A stretch of DNA of 64,000 bases from Siphonodentalium dalli (GCA_032622095.1 CP136067.1:46667549-46731548), one strand, 5' to 3'. Counted from the first letter of the stretch, positions 10,003 through 25,400 are shown. The notes: generated from the sequence alone by a model not told the origin. Made by a program: numbers and translations.

Positions 10003-13000
10003 TTGTCTTGTCTGTTGTTATGTTCCCTCGTTGGTTTTTCGAGGCACCTCAGTGAATGAGTAATCCTAATAACTGTTCTCCAGAATCGCGTAATATACAG
10101 GTGTTGGTTTGCAGCTGCAAAGCGTATCGGTTATTGGCATATATACATGTAGTCTTCGTTTTCCTGTAGCTGTGTACTTGAAGTTAGATTTAAAATATTG
10201 AGGGCACTGACGGTCAGGTTCTCACAGTCTGTGATATTGACCGTCTGTGATATTGACAGAAGTGATATTGTTTTTTAACACATTTTTTCCATTGATGGGC
10301 AATTCTGAAGAATTGTAGAGAGTTACAATTATTCCGCGAAAAAGCGGGCTATCGCTTTAGGTTACACTGGTGTAAATAAGGTTCCGAGTGACATCTGGCG
10401 GATGCGGGAGGAATATATAGGAGAGAATAAAATAGACACTGGGCCCTGATTGGTCAATAGCCTTGTGTGCTTTTCACATAAAAAAATCATCACACCTCTT
10501 CCCTATGATTTCCCATAGGTAAAATAACCATTGGCACAGGAATTAACCCTTTGTAGTGAAGTTTGAATTTTTTGGTGTGGTCTAAAATATGACTGTATTT
10601 TTTTATGCGGTTCTGACACTAGTTACGAAAACATAAGATTTAAAGGCGAATTCCCTGCTAGACAGACATGATTTTTTTGTGTAAAAAGTTTCCCAAAATG
10701 TCAATTTTTCAGATTTAAAGAAAATTTTGGACCCAACATTTATATTGCCAACACTATACGCTAAAACGTTAGCACTGAGGCCTATGGAAAACATTTACAC
10801 CAGTGTAACCTATAGTGGACAATATATGTGCGAAGTTTGGTGATTTAATCCAGAAGTGAACGATTCTTCCGTTATTGTGCACTAGACTAGATGACTCCAC
10901 TATTTAGTATATAAAAAACTTTAAGTGCTTTGAAGCAATCAGTTGCAGCTGACAATATTTCAATAAATTTTGTGTCAAAATTGCCAACACAAAACACCTT
11001 TTTCTGTCGTCTGCCTTTACCACCTTTATCCCTCCAAATCAATAATAGATCATTCCGATGTGAATTTTTTAACTTACTGGGATAATCCATTCAGTAAAGA
11101 AAGGGTCAATCGTGAATTCTTTGGATTTAGTTTGATTTAGTGAAATAAGCAAGCCTTGAAATAGGGTGTCTGTCATTTGCAGAATGAGGTCCCCAGAGGG
11201 TGAATTTAGTGATGCCACCCCCCCGCATAGCGGGCTAGCATCACCAAATTCACCCTCTGTGAACCTCATTCTGCCGAGGTGTAAGCAGAATGAGGTCCCC
11301 AGAGGGTGAATTTGGTGATTCTAGCCCGCTATGCGGGGTAGCATCACTAAATTCACCCTCAGGGTGTCTGTCATTTGCAGAATGAGGTCCCCAATTTCAA
11401 GACTTGGAAATAAGCACATCCCATGTCTAACTATTGATGATTTCGAATTGCGAATCATCCAGGTATATCATCGAATGCAGGGACTGTCTATCTGAATATT
11501 TCAGAGCAGGAACCAATTCTGGTTATAGAAGCACTGGTCCAGGTGCTACCACTGCCGAGTACCTTTATAACCCTGTGGTGGCTCCAGTAGCATTCTTTAA
11601 CGTGCACACACCAAGGTGACATACTACCTCTCAGCTGTACAGACTTCCCTATTATTAGCTCAACTTGACTTTGTAAAGTTTGAGCTATTGCCATGGCTTG
11701 GTATCTGTCATCCGTGTGTGTGCGTGATTTGTCAACAATTTCCTTTAGCACGGGCTACAGGTCATACCTTTTGGTCGGATCATTATGAAATTTGTCATGG
11801 GCGTTGACATTGACATATAGATGGGAACAAGTAATTTTGGGGTCAATCAACCAAAAAACATGGCCGCCAGCAGCCATCTTGGATTTAAAAATTCAATCAA
11901 TTAGCACGGGCTGCAGGCCGGAGTGTTCGTCTGATCATCACGAAATTTGTCATGGATGTTAATATTGAGATGTAGACAGGAATGAGTCATTTTGGCCAGC
12001 AGCCATCTTTGATTTTACTCTTTGCATGACTAAATTGTTTGGCACGGGCTATAGGTCGTAACTTTATTCGGATCATGAAATTTTTCATGGATGTTGACAA
12101 TGACATGTAGATGGGAATGAGTCATTTTGGGGCAATTCGGTCAAAAAACATGGCCGCCAGCAGCCATCTTGGATTTTACTCTTTGCATGACTAAATCCTA
12201 TGGCACACCCTACAGTCCACTTCCCTCATCGATCATCACCAAACTTCATATTAATTTTGATATTGATCTACTAGATGGAAGCTATCAAATGTTTTTGAAT
12301 TTCATTGGAAAACATAGCCATCAGCAACCATCTTGGATTTTACTTTATATATCTCTTCATGTTGATAATCTAGTATTACTTAGACCTTTCAAATTTCCAC
12401 ATTCCTAAACGCACCATTGACTGAAACACATGAAATTATTCCCTTTCCAAGTTGAGCTGCAGTGTCATTGACACTTTCATTTTGTAGATGCCCAGGGAAT
12501 CCCATAATCGATTCGTGCCAATACAAATGCATTATCAAGAGTGAACTGAGGTCATTATCAGATGAATAAAGAAACTGACTCAAAGTATGAAATATTTGCC
12601 ATTTATTATATATTTTGCATGCACCAGCCAGACAATGGTACTACACTGATGAGCTGTTGTTTGGGCACCATCATTGAGCGGCGATTCATTTGATTGGCTA
12701 TCCGGTCATTCCCATATAACATGCAGCCAATCATATTCGCTCATTTTGAAATGCGTGCAGCCAATAATAATCGTATTATCGTTGGGTCTTGTTGGATGTC
12801 TCTCTTCTTTCTAGCCGTATTTAAACAGGATGGTCCATCACAGTCACTGGAGCAGATCACAAAATAACATTCAAATATGATATGACGAATCCTTGGAAAC
12901 CAGAATCCTGGGAAGGGTGTCGTTATCGCTGTCCGTCCAGTGGTTGTGAATCCCTCGTTTTCGGGCACTACATTGTCATCACCACAACCGGCAGAGTAAA

Positions 13001-14074
13001 GTTTGTACCTGTCAATTTAAAAAAATTGTTTCAAGATCGGAGAAACTGTTTCTGAGTGAACAAATATTGGGCTGGCTCTCGTCGCGTACAGTACTTGAAT
13101 CAATACTATTACATTATAGCAGTGCTTACGATCAGGTAATTAAAGGCCCACTTACAGTAATGCTCCAAGTAATTGACTTCTTAACCACAGCAGAATTATG
13201 GGTAACTTTTCAGGATTTATTCGGAAATATGCCTTGTTGCCATTCATCGTAAAGATCTCCCCGAGACTCGCAAATATAAGAGTATGCGCTGGTACATGAT
13301 CTTTAATGCTGCGCCAGCGCAGCTTCAGTCATGGAAGGATTAAGAGGGCACACTTATACATGTATGGTGGACACTTGGTCTTGATCAAATGTCAGAAATC
13401 TTGGTTAACAAATACCAACACGTTGACGTATATCCTTGGTGCTTAATTGGCACATGGGACCAAAGGGGGCATGGCCTCACCTGCTATGGGAGACATAATC
13501 ACATTGAAGTTCCAAAATGGTGAATATTGTGATGTACACATATTGGAAACCTCGATTATGCAATGTGTTGTCTGCCAATTTGGGGAAATTATATAGAGAA
13601 ACTAAACTAAAAAAGAAATAGAATCTGAGTTTCTATAGAAATTTGAAAATGAAGAAACTTTCCAGAGAAGATGAGGCCTAAGCAGAATGAGGTCACAAGA
13701 GAGTGAATTTAGTGATGCTATGCGGGATATATAGCGTCACTAAATTCACCCTCTGGGGACTTCATTCTGCAAATAACAGACACTCTTTAATCAGGCTTGG
13801 GTGCAGATATGTTATACTTGATGTAGGTCTTCATCGTGGTGTGTTTTAATTAGCATACATGTATCTTCAGAAACGATTGAAAATTAAAACTGAACAACAA
13901 TTACTTATGTTGACAATAAATTTATTAATCAGAGGGACATTCTGTTATTGAATAAAATGACAACACTATTTTGTTTCAAAAAGAGCAAGCCTTGAAATAG
14001 TGTGTGTGTCATTTGCATAATGAGGTCCCCAGAGGGTGAATTTAGTGATGCTAGCCCACCATGCGGGTAGCATC
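10003..14074. repeat. Array unit 3 (4072 bp)
   Basis: Same length and layout as unit 2, with single-base differences only. Confidence 0.95.
12741..13008 (-). CDS. Duplicate ZP-C terminal exon, array unit 3
   Basis: Intact terminal exon copy with the ZP-C cysteines, RKKR and stop, lacking upstream exons in its unit. The predicted peptide matches units 1, 6 and 7. Confidence 0.6.
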
Positions 14075-17000
14075 TTGTCTTGTCTGTTGTTATGTTCCCT
14101 CGTTGGTTTTTCGAGGCACCTCAGTGAATGAGTAATCCTAATAACTGTTCTCCAGAATCGCGTAATATACAGGTGTTGGTTTGCAGCTGCAAAGCGTATC
14201 GGTTATTGGCATATATACATGTAGTCTTCGTTTTCCTGTAGCTGTGTACTTGAAGTTAGATTTAAAATATTGAGGGCACTGACGGTCAGGTTCTCACAGT
14301 CTGTGATATTGACCGTCTGTGATATTGACAGAAGTGATATTGTTTTTTAACACATTTTTTCCATTGATGGGCAATTCTGAAGAATTGTAGAGAGTTACAA
14401 TTATTCCGCGAAAAAGCGGGCTATCGCTTTAGGTTACACTGGTGTAAATAAGGTTCCGAGTGACATCTGGCGGATGCGGGAGGAATATATAGGAGAGAAT
14501 AAAATAGACACTGGGCCCTGATTGGTCAATAGCCTTGTGTGCTTTTCACATAAAAAAATCATCACACCTCTTCCCTATGATTTCCCATAGGTAAAATAAC
14601 CATTGGCACAGGAATTAACCCTTTGTAGTGAAGTTTGAATTTTTTGGTGTGGTCTAAAATATGACTGTATTTTTTTATGCGGTTCTGACACTAGTTACGA
14701 AAACATAAGATTTAAAGGCGAATTCCCTGCTAGACAGACATGATTTTTTTGTGTAAAAAGTTTCCCAAAATGTCAATTTTTCAGATTTAAAGAAAATTTT
14801 GGACCCAACATTTATATTGCCAACACTATACGCTAAAACGTTAGCACTGAGGCCTATGGAAAACATTTACACCAGTGTAACCTATAGTGGACAATATATG
14901 TGCGAAGTTTGGTGATTTAATCCAGAAGTGAACGATTCTTCCGTTATTGTGCACTAGACTAGATGACTCCACTATTTAGTATATAAAAAACTTTAAGTGC
15001 TTTGAAGCAATCAGTTGCAGCTGACAATATTTCAATAAATTTTGTGTCAAAATTGCCAACACAAAACACCTTTTTCTGTCGTCTGCCTTTACCACCTTTA
15101 TCCCTCCAAATCAATAATAGATCATTCCGATGTGAATTTTTTAACTTACTGGGATAATCCATTCAGTAAAGAAAGGGTCAATCGTGAATTCTTTGGATTT
15201 AGTTTGATTTAGTGAAATAAGCAAGCCTTGAAATAGGGTGTCTGTCATTTGCAGAATGAGGTCCCCAGAGGGTGAATTTAGTGATGCCACCCCCCCGCAT
15301 AGCGGGCTAGCATCACCAAATTCACCCTCTGTGAACCTCATTCTGCCGAGGTGTAAGCAGAATGAGGTCCCCAGAGGGTGAATTTGGTGATTCTAGCCCG
15401 CTATGCGGGGTAGCATCACTAAATTCACCCTCAGGGTGTCTGTCATTTGCAGAATGAGGTCCCCAATTTCAAGACTTGGAAATAAGCACATCCCATGTCT
15501 AACTATTGATGATTTCGAATTGCGAATCATCCAGGTATATCATCGAATGCAGGGACTGTCTATCTGAATATTTCAGAGCAGGAACCAATTCTGGTTATAG
15601 AAGCACTGGTCCAGGTGCTACCACTGCCGAGTACCTTTATAACCCTGTGGTGGCTCCAGTAGCATTCTTTAACGTGCACACACCAAGGTGACATACTACC
15701 TCTCAGCTGTACAGACTTCCCTATTATTAGCTCAACTTGACTTTGTAAAGTTTGAGCTATTGCCATGGCTTGGTATCTGTCATCCGTGTGTGTGCGTGAT
15801 TTGTCAACAATTTCCTTTAGCACGGGCTACAGGTCATACCTTTTGGTCGGATCATTATGAAATTTGTCATGGGCGTTGACATTGACATATAGATGGGAAC
15901 AAGTAATTTTGGGGTCAATCAACCAAAAAACATGGCCGCCAGCAGCCATCTTGGATTTAAAAATTCAATCAATTAGCACGGGCTGCAGGCCGGAGTGTTC
16001 GTCTGATCATCACGAAATTTGTCATGGATGTTAATATTGAGATGTAGACAGGAATGAGTCATTTTGGCCAGCAGCCATCTTTGATTTTACTCTTTGCATG
16101 ACTAAATTGTTTGGCACGGGCTATAGGTCGTAACTTTATTCGGATCATGAAATTTTTCATGGATGTTGACAATGACATGTAGATGGGAATGAGTCATTTT
16201 GGGGCAATTCGGTCAAAAAACATGGCCGCCAGCAGCCATCTTGGATTTTACTCTTTGCATGACTAAATCCTATGGCACACCCTACAGTCCACTTCCCTCA
16301 TCGATCATCACCAAACTTCATATTAATTTTGATATTGATCTACTAGATGGAAGCTATCAAATGTTTTTGAATTTCATTGGAAAACATAGCCATCAGCAAC
16401 CATCTTGGATTTTACTTTATATATCTCTTCATGTTGATAATCTAGTATTACTTAGACCTTTCAAATTTCCACATTCCTAAACGCACCATTGACTGAAACA
16501 CATGAAATTATTCCCTTTCCAAGTTGAGCTGCAGTGTCATTGACACTTTCATTTTGTAGATGCCCAGGGAATCCCATAATCGATTCGTGCCAATACAAAT
16601 GCATTATCAAGAGTGAACTGAGGTCATTATCAGATGAATAAAGAAACTGACTCAAAGTATGAAATATTTGCCATTTATTATATATTTTGCATGCACCAGC
16701 CAGACAATGGTACTACACTGATGAGCTGTTGTTTGGGCACCATCAATTGAGCGGCGATTCATTTGATTGGCTATCCGGTCATCCCATATAACATGCAGCC
16801 AATCATATTCGCTCATTTTGAAATGCGTGCAGCCAATAATAATCGTATTATCGTTGGGTCTTGTTGGATGTCTCTCTTCTTTCTAGCCGTATTTAAACAG
16901 GATGGTCCATCACAGTCACTGGAAGGGACTTGCAAGGGTGAAGGGACTTGCATACTGCAGTCCGACCACCCTACCCGGCCTTCGGCCGGAAACGACTCAA

Positions 17001-18240
17001 CAACAACAGTCACTGGAGCAGATCACAAAATAACATTCAAATATGATATGACGAATCCTTGGAAACCAGAATCCTGGGAAGGGTGTCGTTATCGCTGTCC
17101 GTCCAGTGGTTGTGAATCCCTCGTTTTCGGGCACTACATTGTCATCACCACAACCGGCAGAGTAAAGTTTGTACCTGTCAATTTAAAAAAATTGTTTCAA
17201 GATCGGAGAAACTGTTTCTGAGTGAACAAATATTGGGCTGGCTCTCGTCGCGTACAGTACTTGAATCAATACTATTACATTATAGCAGTGCTTACGATCA
17301 GGTAATTAAAGGCCCACTTACAGTAATGCTCCAAGTAATTGACTTCTTAACCACAGCAGAATTATGGGTAACTTTTCAGGATTTATTCGGAAATATGCCT
17401 TGTTGCCATTCATCGTAAAGATCTCCCCGAGACTCGCAAATATAAGAGTATGCGCTGGTACATGATCTTTAATGCTGCACCAGCGCAGCTTCAGTCATGG
17501 AAGGATTAAGAGGGCACACTTATACATGTATGGTGGACACTTGGTCTTGATCAAATGTCAGAAATCTTGGTTAACAAATACCAACACGTTGACGTATATC
17601 CTTGGTGCTTAATTGGCACATGGGACCAAAGGGGGCATGGCCTCGCCTGCTATGGGAGACATAATCACATTGAAGTTCCAAAATGGTGAATATTGTGATG
17701 TACACATATTGGAAACCTCGATTATGCAATGTGTTGTCTGCCAATTTGGGGAAATTATATAGAGAAACTAAACTAAAAAAGAAATAGAATCTGAGTTTCT
17801 ATAGAAATTTGAAAATGAAGAAACTTTCCAGAGAAGATGAGGCCTAAGCAGAATGAGGTCACAAGAGAGTGAATTTAGTGATGCTATGCGGGATATATAG
17901 CGTCACTAAATTCACCCTCTGGGGACTTCATTCTGCAAATAACAGACACTCTTTAATCAGGCTTGGGTGCAGATATGTTATACTTGATGTAGGTCTTCAT
18001 CGTGGTGTGTTTTAATTAGCATACATGTATCTTCAGAAACGATTGAAAATTAAAACTGAACAACAATTACTTATGTTGACAATAAATTTATTAATCAGAG
18101 GGACATTCTGTTATTGAATAAAATGACAACACTATTTTGTTTCAAAAAGAGCAAGCCTTGAAATAGTGTGTGTGTCATTTGCATAATGAGGTCCCCAGAG
18201 GGTGAATTTAGTGATGCTAGCCCACCATGCGGGTAGCATC
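14075..18240. repeat. Array unit 4 (4166 bp)
   Basis: Differs from unit 2 mainly by 94 bp inserted in the ZP-C exon. Confidence 0.95.
16813..17174 (-). pseudogene. Duplicate ZP-C terminal exon, unit 4, truncated by a 94-bp insertion
   Basis: As in unit 5: the insertion at 16924-17017 brings a TGA three codons after FVICSSD, removing the last cysteine and RKKR. A side effect is a 152-codon open frame on the plus strand (16763-17221), which is not a gene. Small private differences (an extra A near 16745, one T missing near 16782) separate this copy from unit 5. Confidence 0.7.
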
Positions 18241-21200
18241 TTGTCTTGTCTGTTGTTATGTTCCCTCGTTGGTTTTTCGAGGCACCTCAGTGAATGAGTA
18301 ATCCTAATAACTGTTCTCCAGAATCGCGTAATATACAGGTGTTGGTTTGCAGCTGCAAAGCGTATCGGTTATTGGCATATATACATGTAGTCTTCGTTTT
18401 CCTGTAGCTGTGTACTTGAAGTTAGATTTAAAATATTGAGGGCACTGACGGTCAGGTTCTCACAGTCTGTGATATTGACCGTCTGTGATATTGACAGAAG
18501 TGATATTGTTTTTTAACACATTTTTTCCATTGATGGGCAATTCTGAAGAATTGTAGAGAGTTACAATTATTCCGCGAAAAAGCGGGCTATCGCTTTAGGT
18601 TACACTGGTGTAAATAAGGTTCCGAGTGACATCTGGCGGATGCGGGAGGAATATATAGGAGAGAATAAAATAGACACTGGGCCCTGATTGGTCAATAGCC
18701 TTGTGTGCTTTTCACATAAAAAAATCATCACACCTCTTCCCTATGATTTCCCATAGGTAAAATAACCATTGGCACAGGAATTAACCCTTTGTAGTGAAGT
18801 TTGAATTTTTTGGTGTGGTCTAAAATATGACTGTATTTTTTTATGCGGTTCTGACACTAGTTACGAAAACATAAGATTTAAAGGCGAATTCCCTGCTAGA
18901 CAGACATGATTTTTTTGTGTAAAAAGTTTCCCAAAATGTCAATTTTTCAGATTTAAAGAAAATTTTGGACCCAACATTTATATTGCCAACACTATACGCT
19001 AAAACGTTAGCACTGAGGCCTATGGAAAACATTTACACCAGTGTAACCTATAGTGGACAATATATGTGCGAAGTTTGGTGATTTAATCCAGAAGTGAACG
19101 ATTCTTCCGTTATTGTGCACTAGACTAGATGACTCCACTATTTAGTATATAAAAAACTTTAAGTGCTTTGAAGCAATCAGTTGCAGCTGACAATATTTCA
19201 ATAAATTTTGTGTCAAAATTGCCAACACAAAACACCTTTTTCTGTCGTCTGCCTTTACCACCTTTATCCCTCCAAATCAATAATAGATCATTCCGATGTG
19301 AATTTTTTAACTTACTGGGATAATCCATTCAGTAAAGAAAGGGTCAATCGTGAATTCTTTGGATTTAGTTTGATTTAGTGAAATAAGCAAGCCTTGAAAT
19401 AGGGTGTCTGTCATTTGCAGAATGAGGTCCCCAGAGGGTGAATTTAGTGATGCCACCCCCCCCGCATAGCGGGCTAGCATCACCAAATTCACCCTCTGTG
19501 AACCTCATTCTGCCGAGGTGTAAGCAGAATGAGGTCCCCAGAGGGTGAATTTGGTGATTCTAGCCCGCTATGCGGGGGTAGCATCACTAAATTCACCCTC
19601 AGGGTGTCTGTCATTTGCAGAATGAGGTCCCCAATTTCAAGACTTGGAAATAAGCACATCCCATGTCTAACTATTGATGATTTCGAATTGCGAATCATCC
19701 AGGTATATCATCGAATGCAGGGACTGTCTATCTGAATATTTCAGAGCAGGAACCAATTCTGGTTATAGAAGCACTGGTCCAGGTGCTACCACTGCCGAGT
19801 ACCTTTATAACCCTGTGGTGGCTCCAGTAGCATTCTTTAACGTGCACACACCAAGGTGACATACTACCTCTCAGCTGTACAGACTTCCCTATTATTAGCT
19901 CAACTTGACTTTGTAAAGTTTGAGCTATTGCCATGGCTTGGTATCTGTCATCCGTGTGTGTGCGTGATTTGTCAACAATTTCCTTTAGCACGGGCTACAG
20001 GTCATACCTTTTGGTCGGATCATTATGAAATTTGTCATGGGCGTTGACATTGACATATAGATGGGAACAAGTAATTTTGGGGTCAATCAACCAAAAAACA
20101 TGGCCGCCAGCAGCCATCTTGGATTTAAAAATTCAATCAATTAGCACGGGCTGCAGGCCGGAGTGTTCGTCTGATCATCACGAAATTTGTCATGGATGTT
20201 AATATTGAGATGTAGACAGGAATGAGTCATTTTGGCCAGCAGCCATCTTTGATTTTACTCTTTGCATGACTAAATTGTTTGGCACGGGCTATAGGTCGTA
20301 ACTTTATTCGGATCATGAAATTTTTCATGGATGTTGACAATGACATGTAGATGGGAATGAGTCATTTTGGGGCAATTCGGTCAAAAAACATGGCCGCCAG
20401 CAGCCATCTTGGATTTTACTCTTTGCATGACTAAATCCTATGGCACACCCTACAGTCCACTTCCCTCATCGATCATCACCAAACTTCATATTAATTTTGA
20501 TATTGATCTACTAGATGGAAGCTATCAAATGTTTTTGAATTTCATTGGAAAACATAGCCATCAGCAACCATCTTGGATTTTACTTTATATATCTCTTCAT
20601 GTTGATAATCTAGTATTACTTAGACCTTTCAAATTTCCACATTCCTAAACGCACCATTGACTGAAACACATGAAATTATTCCCTTTCCAAGTTGAGCTGC
20701 AGTGTCATTGACACTTTCATTTTGTAGATGCCCAGGGAATCCCATAATCGATTCGTGCCAATACAAATGCATTATCAAGAGTGAACTGAGGTCATTATCA
20801 GATGAATAAAGAAACTGACTCAAAGTATGAAATATTTGCCATTTATTATATATTTTGCATGCACCAGCCAGACAATGGTACTACACTGATGAGCTGTTGT
20901 TTGGGCACCATCATTGAGCGGCGATTCATTTGATTGGCTATCCGGTCATTCCCATATAACATGCAGCCAATCATATTCGCTCATTTTGAAATGCGTGCAG
21001 CCAATAATAATCGTATTATCGTTGGGTCTTGTTGGATGTCTCTCTTCTTTCTAGCCGTATTTAAACAGGATGGTCCATCACAGTCACTGGAAGGGACTTG
21101 CAAGGGTGAAGGGACTTGCATACTGCAGTCCGACCACCCTACCCGGCCTTCGGCCGGAAACGACTCAACAACAACAGTCACTGGAGCAGATCACAAAATA

Positions 21201-22408
21201 ACATTCAAATATGATATGACGAATCCTTGGAAACCAGAATCCTGGGAAGGGTGTCGTTATCGCTGTCCGTCCAGTGGTTGTGAATCCCTCGTTTTCGGGC
21301 ACTACATTGTCATCACCACAACCGGCAGAGTAAAGTTTGTACCTGTCAATTTAAAAAAATTGTTTCAAGATCGGAGAAACTGTTTCTGAGTGAACAAATA
21401 TTGGGCTGGCTCTCGTCGCGTACAGTACTTGAATCAATACTATTACATTATAGCAGTGCTTACGATCAGGTAATTAAAGGCCCACTTACAGTAATGCTCC
21501 AAGTAATTGACTTCTTAACCACAGCAGAATTATGGGTAACTTTTCAGGATTTATTCGGAAATATGCCTTGTTGCCATTCATCGTAAAGATCTCCCCGAGA
21601 CTCGCAAATATAAGAGTATGCGCTGGTACATGATCTTTAATGCTGCGCCAGCGCAGCTTCAGTCATGGAAGGATTAAGAGGGCACACTTATACATGTATG
21701 GTGGACACTTGGTCTTGATCAAATGTCAGAAATCTTGGTTAACAAATACCAACACGTTGACGTATATCCTTGGTGCTTAATTGGCACATGGGACCAAAGG
21801 GGGCATGGCCTCACCTGCTATGGGAGACATAATCACATTGAAGTTCCAAAATGGTGAATATTGTGATGTACACATATTGGAAACCTCGATTATGCAATGT
21901 GTTGTCTGCCAATTTGGGGAAATTATATAGAGAAACTAAACTAAAAAAGAAATAGAATCTGAGTTTCTATAGAAATTTGAAAATGAAGAAACTTTCCAGA
22001 GAAGATGAGGCCTAAGCAGAATGAGGTCACAAGAGAGTGAATTTAGTGATGCTATGCGGGATATATAGCGTCACTAAATTCACCCTCTGGGGACTTCATT
22101 CTGCAAATAACAGACACTCTTTAATCAGGCTTGGGTGCAGATATGTTATACTTGATGTAGGTCTTCATCGTGGTGTGTTTTAATTAGCATACATGTATCT
22201 TCAGAAACGATTGAAAATTAAAACTGAACAACAATTACTTATGTTGACAATAAATTTATTAATCAGAGGGACATTCTGTTATTGAATAAAATGACAACAC
22301 TATTTTGTTTCAAAAAGAGCAAGCCTTGAAATAGTGTGTGTGTCATTTGCATAATGAGGTCCCCAGAGGGTGAATTTAGTGATGCTAGCCCACCATGCGG
22401 GTAGCATC
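18241..22408. repeat. Array unit 5 (4168 bp)
   Basis: Carries the same 94-bp exon insertion as unit 4, plus single-base expansions in a C run and a G run near 19456 and 19576. Confidence 0.95.
20981..21342 (-). pseudogene. Duplicate ZP-C terminal exon, unit 5, truncated by a 94-bp insertion
   Basis: Same terminal exon with 94 extra bases (21092-21185). Reading from the acceptor, the frame runs through FVICSSDC, gains two more cysteine codons and stops at TGA. The final ZP-C cysteine, the furin site and the normal C-terminus are therefore lost. The extra DNA is flanked by a 12-bp direct repeat ACAGTCACTGGA, and 94 is not a multiple of three. The same insertion is in unit 4. Confidence 0.7.
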
Positions 22409-25400
22409 TTGTCTTGTCTGTTGTTATGTTCCCTCGTTGGTTTTTCGAGGCACCTCAGTGAATGAGTAATCCTAATAACTGTTCTCCAGAATCGCGTAAT
22501 ATACAGGTGTTGGTTTGCAGCTGCAAAGCGTATCGGTTATTGGCATATATACATGTAGTCTTCGTTTTCCTGTAGCTGTGTACTTGAAGTTAGATTTAAA
22601 ATATTGAGGGCACTGACGGTCAGGTTCTCACAGTCTGTGATATTGACCGTCTGTGATATTGACAGAAGTGATATTGTTTTTTAACACATTTTTTCCATTG
22701 ATGGGCAATTCTGAAGAATTGTAGAGAGTTACAATTATTCCGCGAAAAAGCGGGCTATCGCTTTAGGTTACACTGGTGTAAATAAGGTTCCGAGTGACAT
22801 CTGGCGGATGCGGGAGGAATATATAGGAGAGAATAAAATAGACACTGGGCCCTGATTGGTCAATAGCCTTGTGTGCTTTTCACATAAAAAAATCATCACA
22901 CCTCTTCCCTATGATTTCCCATAGGTAAAATAACCATTGGCACAGGAATTAACCCTTTGTAGTGAAGTTTGAATTTTTTGGTGTGGTCTAAAATATGACT
23001 GTATTTTTTTATGCGGTTCTGACACTAGTTACGAAAACATAAGATTTAAAGGCGAATTCCCTGCTAGACAGACATGATTTTTTTGTGTAAAAAGTTTCCC
23101 AAAATGTCAATTTTTCAGATTTAAAGAAAATTTTGGACCCAACATTTATATTGCCAACACTATACGCTAAAACGTTAGCACTGAGGCCTATGAAAAACAT
23201 TTACACCAGTGTAACCTATAGTGGACAATATATGTGCGAAGTTTGGTGATTTAATCCAGAAGTGAACGATTCTTCCGTTATTGTGCACTAGACTAGATGA
23301 CTCCACTATTTAGTATATAAAAAACTTTAAGTGCTTTGAAGCAATCAGTTGCAGCTGACAATATTTCAATAAATTTTGTGTCAAAATTGCCAACACAAAA
23401 CACCTTTTTCTGTCGTCTGCCTTTACCACCTTTATCCCTCCAAATCAATAATAGATCATTCCGATGTGAATTTTTTAACTTACTGGGATAATCCATTCAG
23501 TAAAGAAAGGGTCAATCGTGAATTCTTTGGATTTAGTTTGATTTAGTGAAATAAGCAAGCCTTGAAATAGGGTGTCTGTCATTTGCAGAATGAGGTCCCC
23601 AGAGGGTGAATTTAGTGATGCCACCCCCCCGCATAGCGGGCTAGCATCACCAAATTCACCCTCTGTGAACCTCATTCTGCCGAGGTGTAAGCAGAATGAG
23701 GTCCCCAGAGGGTGAATTTGGTGATTCTAGCCCGCTATGCGGGGGTAGCATCACTAAATTCACCCTCAGGGTGTCTGTCATTTGCAGAATGAGGTCCCCA
23801 ATTTCAAGACTTGGAAATAAGCACATCCCATGTCTAACTATTGATGATTTCGAATTGCGAATCATCCAGGTATATCATCGAATGCAGGGACTGTCTATCT
23901 GAATATTTCAGAGCAGGAACCAATTCTGGTTATAGAAGCACTGGTCCAGGTGCTACCACTGCCGAGTACCTTTATAACCCTGTGGTGGCTCCAGTAGCAT
24001 TCTTTAACGTGCACACACCAAGGTGACATACTACCTCTCAGCTGTACAGACTTCCCTATTATTAGCTCAACTTGACTTTGTAAAGTTTGAGCTATTGCCA
24101 TGGCTTGGTATCTGTCATCCGTGTGTGTGCGTGATTTGTCAACAATTTCCTTTAGCACGGGCTACAGGTCATACCTTTTGGTCGGATCATTATGAAATTT
24201 GTCATGGGCGTTGACATTGACATATAGATGGGAACAAGTAATTTTGGGGTCAATCAACCAAAAAACATGGCCGCCAGCAGCCATCTTGGATTTAAAAATT
24301 CAATCAATTAGCACGGGCTGCAGGCCGGAGTGTTCGTCTGATCATCACGAAATTTGTCATGGATGTTAATATTGAGATGTAGACAGGAATGAGTCATTTT
24401 GGCCAGCAGCCATCTTTGATTTTACTCTTTGCATGACTAAATTGTTTGGCACGGGCTATAGGTCGTAACTTTATTCGGATCATGAAATTTTTCATGGATG
24501 TTGACAATGACATGTAGATGGGAATGAGTCATTTTGGGGCAATTCGGTCAAAAAACATGGCCGCCAGCAGCCATCTTGGATTTTACTCTTTGCATGACTA
24601 AATCCTATGGCACACCCTACAGTCCACTTCCCTCATCGATCATCACCAAACTTCATATTAATTTTGATATTGATCTACTAGATGGAAGCTATCAAATGTT
24701 TTTGAATTTCATTGGAAAACATAGCCATCAGCAACCATCTTGGATTTTACTTTATATATCTCTTCATGTTGATAATCTAGTATTACTTAGACCTTTCAAA
24801 TTTCCACATTCCTAAACGCACCATTGACTGAAACACATGAAATTATTCCCTTTCCAAGTTGAGCTGCAGTGTCATTGACACTTTCATTTTGTAGATGCCC
24901 AGGGAATCCCATAATCGATTCGTGCCAATACAAATGCATTATCAAGAGTGAACTGAGGTCATTATCAGATGAATAAAGAAACTGACTCAAAGTATGAAAT
25001 ATTTGCCATTTATTATATATTTTGCATGCACCAGCCAGACAATGGTACTACACTGATGAGCTGTTGTTTGGGCACCATCATTGAGCGGCGATTCATTTGA
25101 TTGGCTATCCGGTCATTCCCATATAACATGCAGCCAATCATATTCGCTCATTTTGAAATGCGTGCAGCCAATAATAATCGTATTATCGTTGGGTCTTGTT
25201 GGATGTCTCTCTTCTTTCTAGCCGTATTTAAACAGGATGGTCCATCACAGTCACTGGAGCAGATCACAAAATAACATTCAAATATGATATGACGAATCCT
25301 TGGAAACCAGAATCCTGGGAAGGGTGTCGTTATCGCTGTCCGTCCAGTGGTTGTGAATCCCTCGTTTTCGGGCACTACATTGTCATCACCACAACCGGCA

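Noticed and set aside
16763-17221. 152-codon plus-strand ORF (and its twin at 20934-21389), the longest in the window
   Set aside because: It lies antisense to the ZP-C exon and is open only because the 94-bp insertion joins two frames. The minus strand has the family motifs, splice sites and poly(A) signal.
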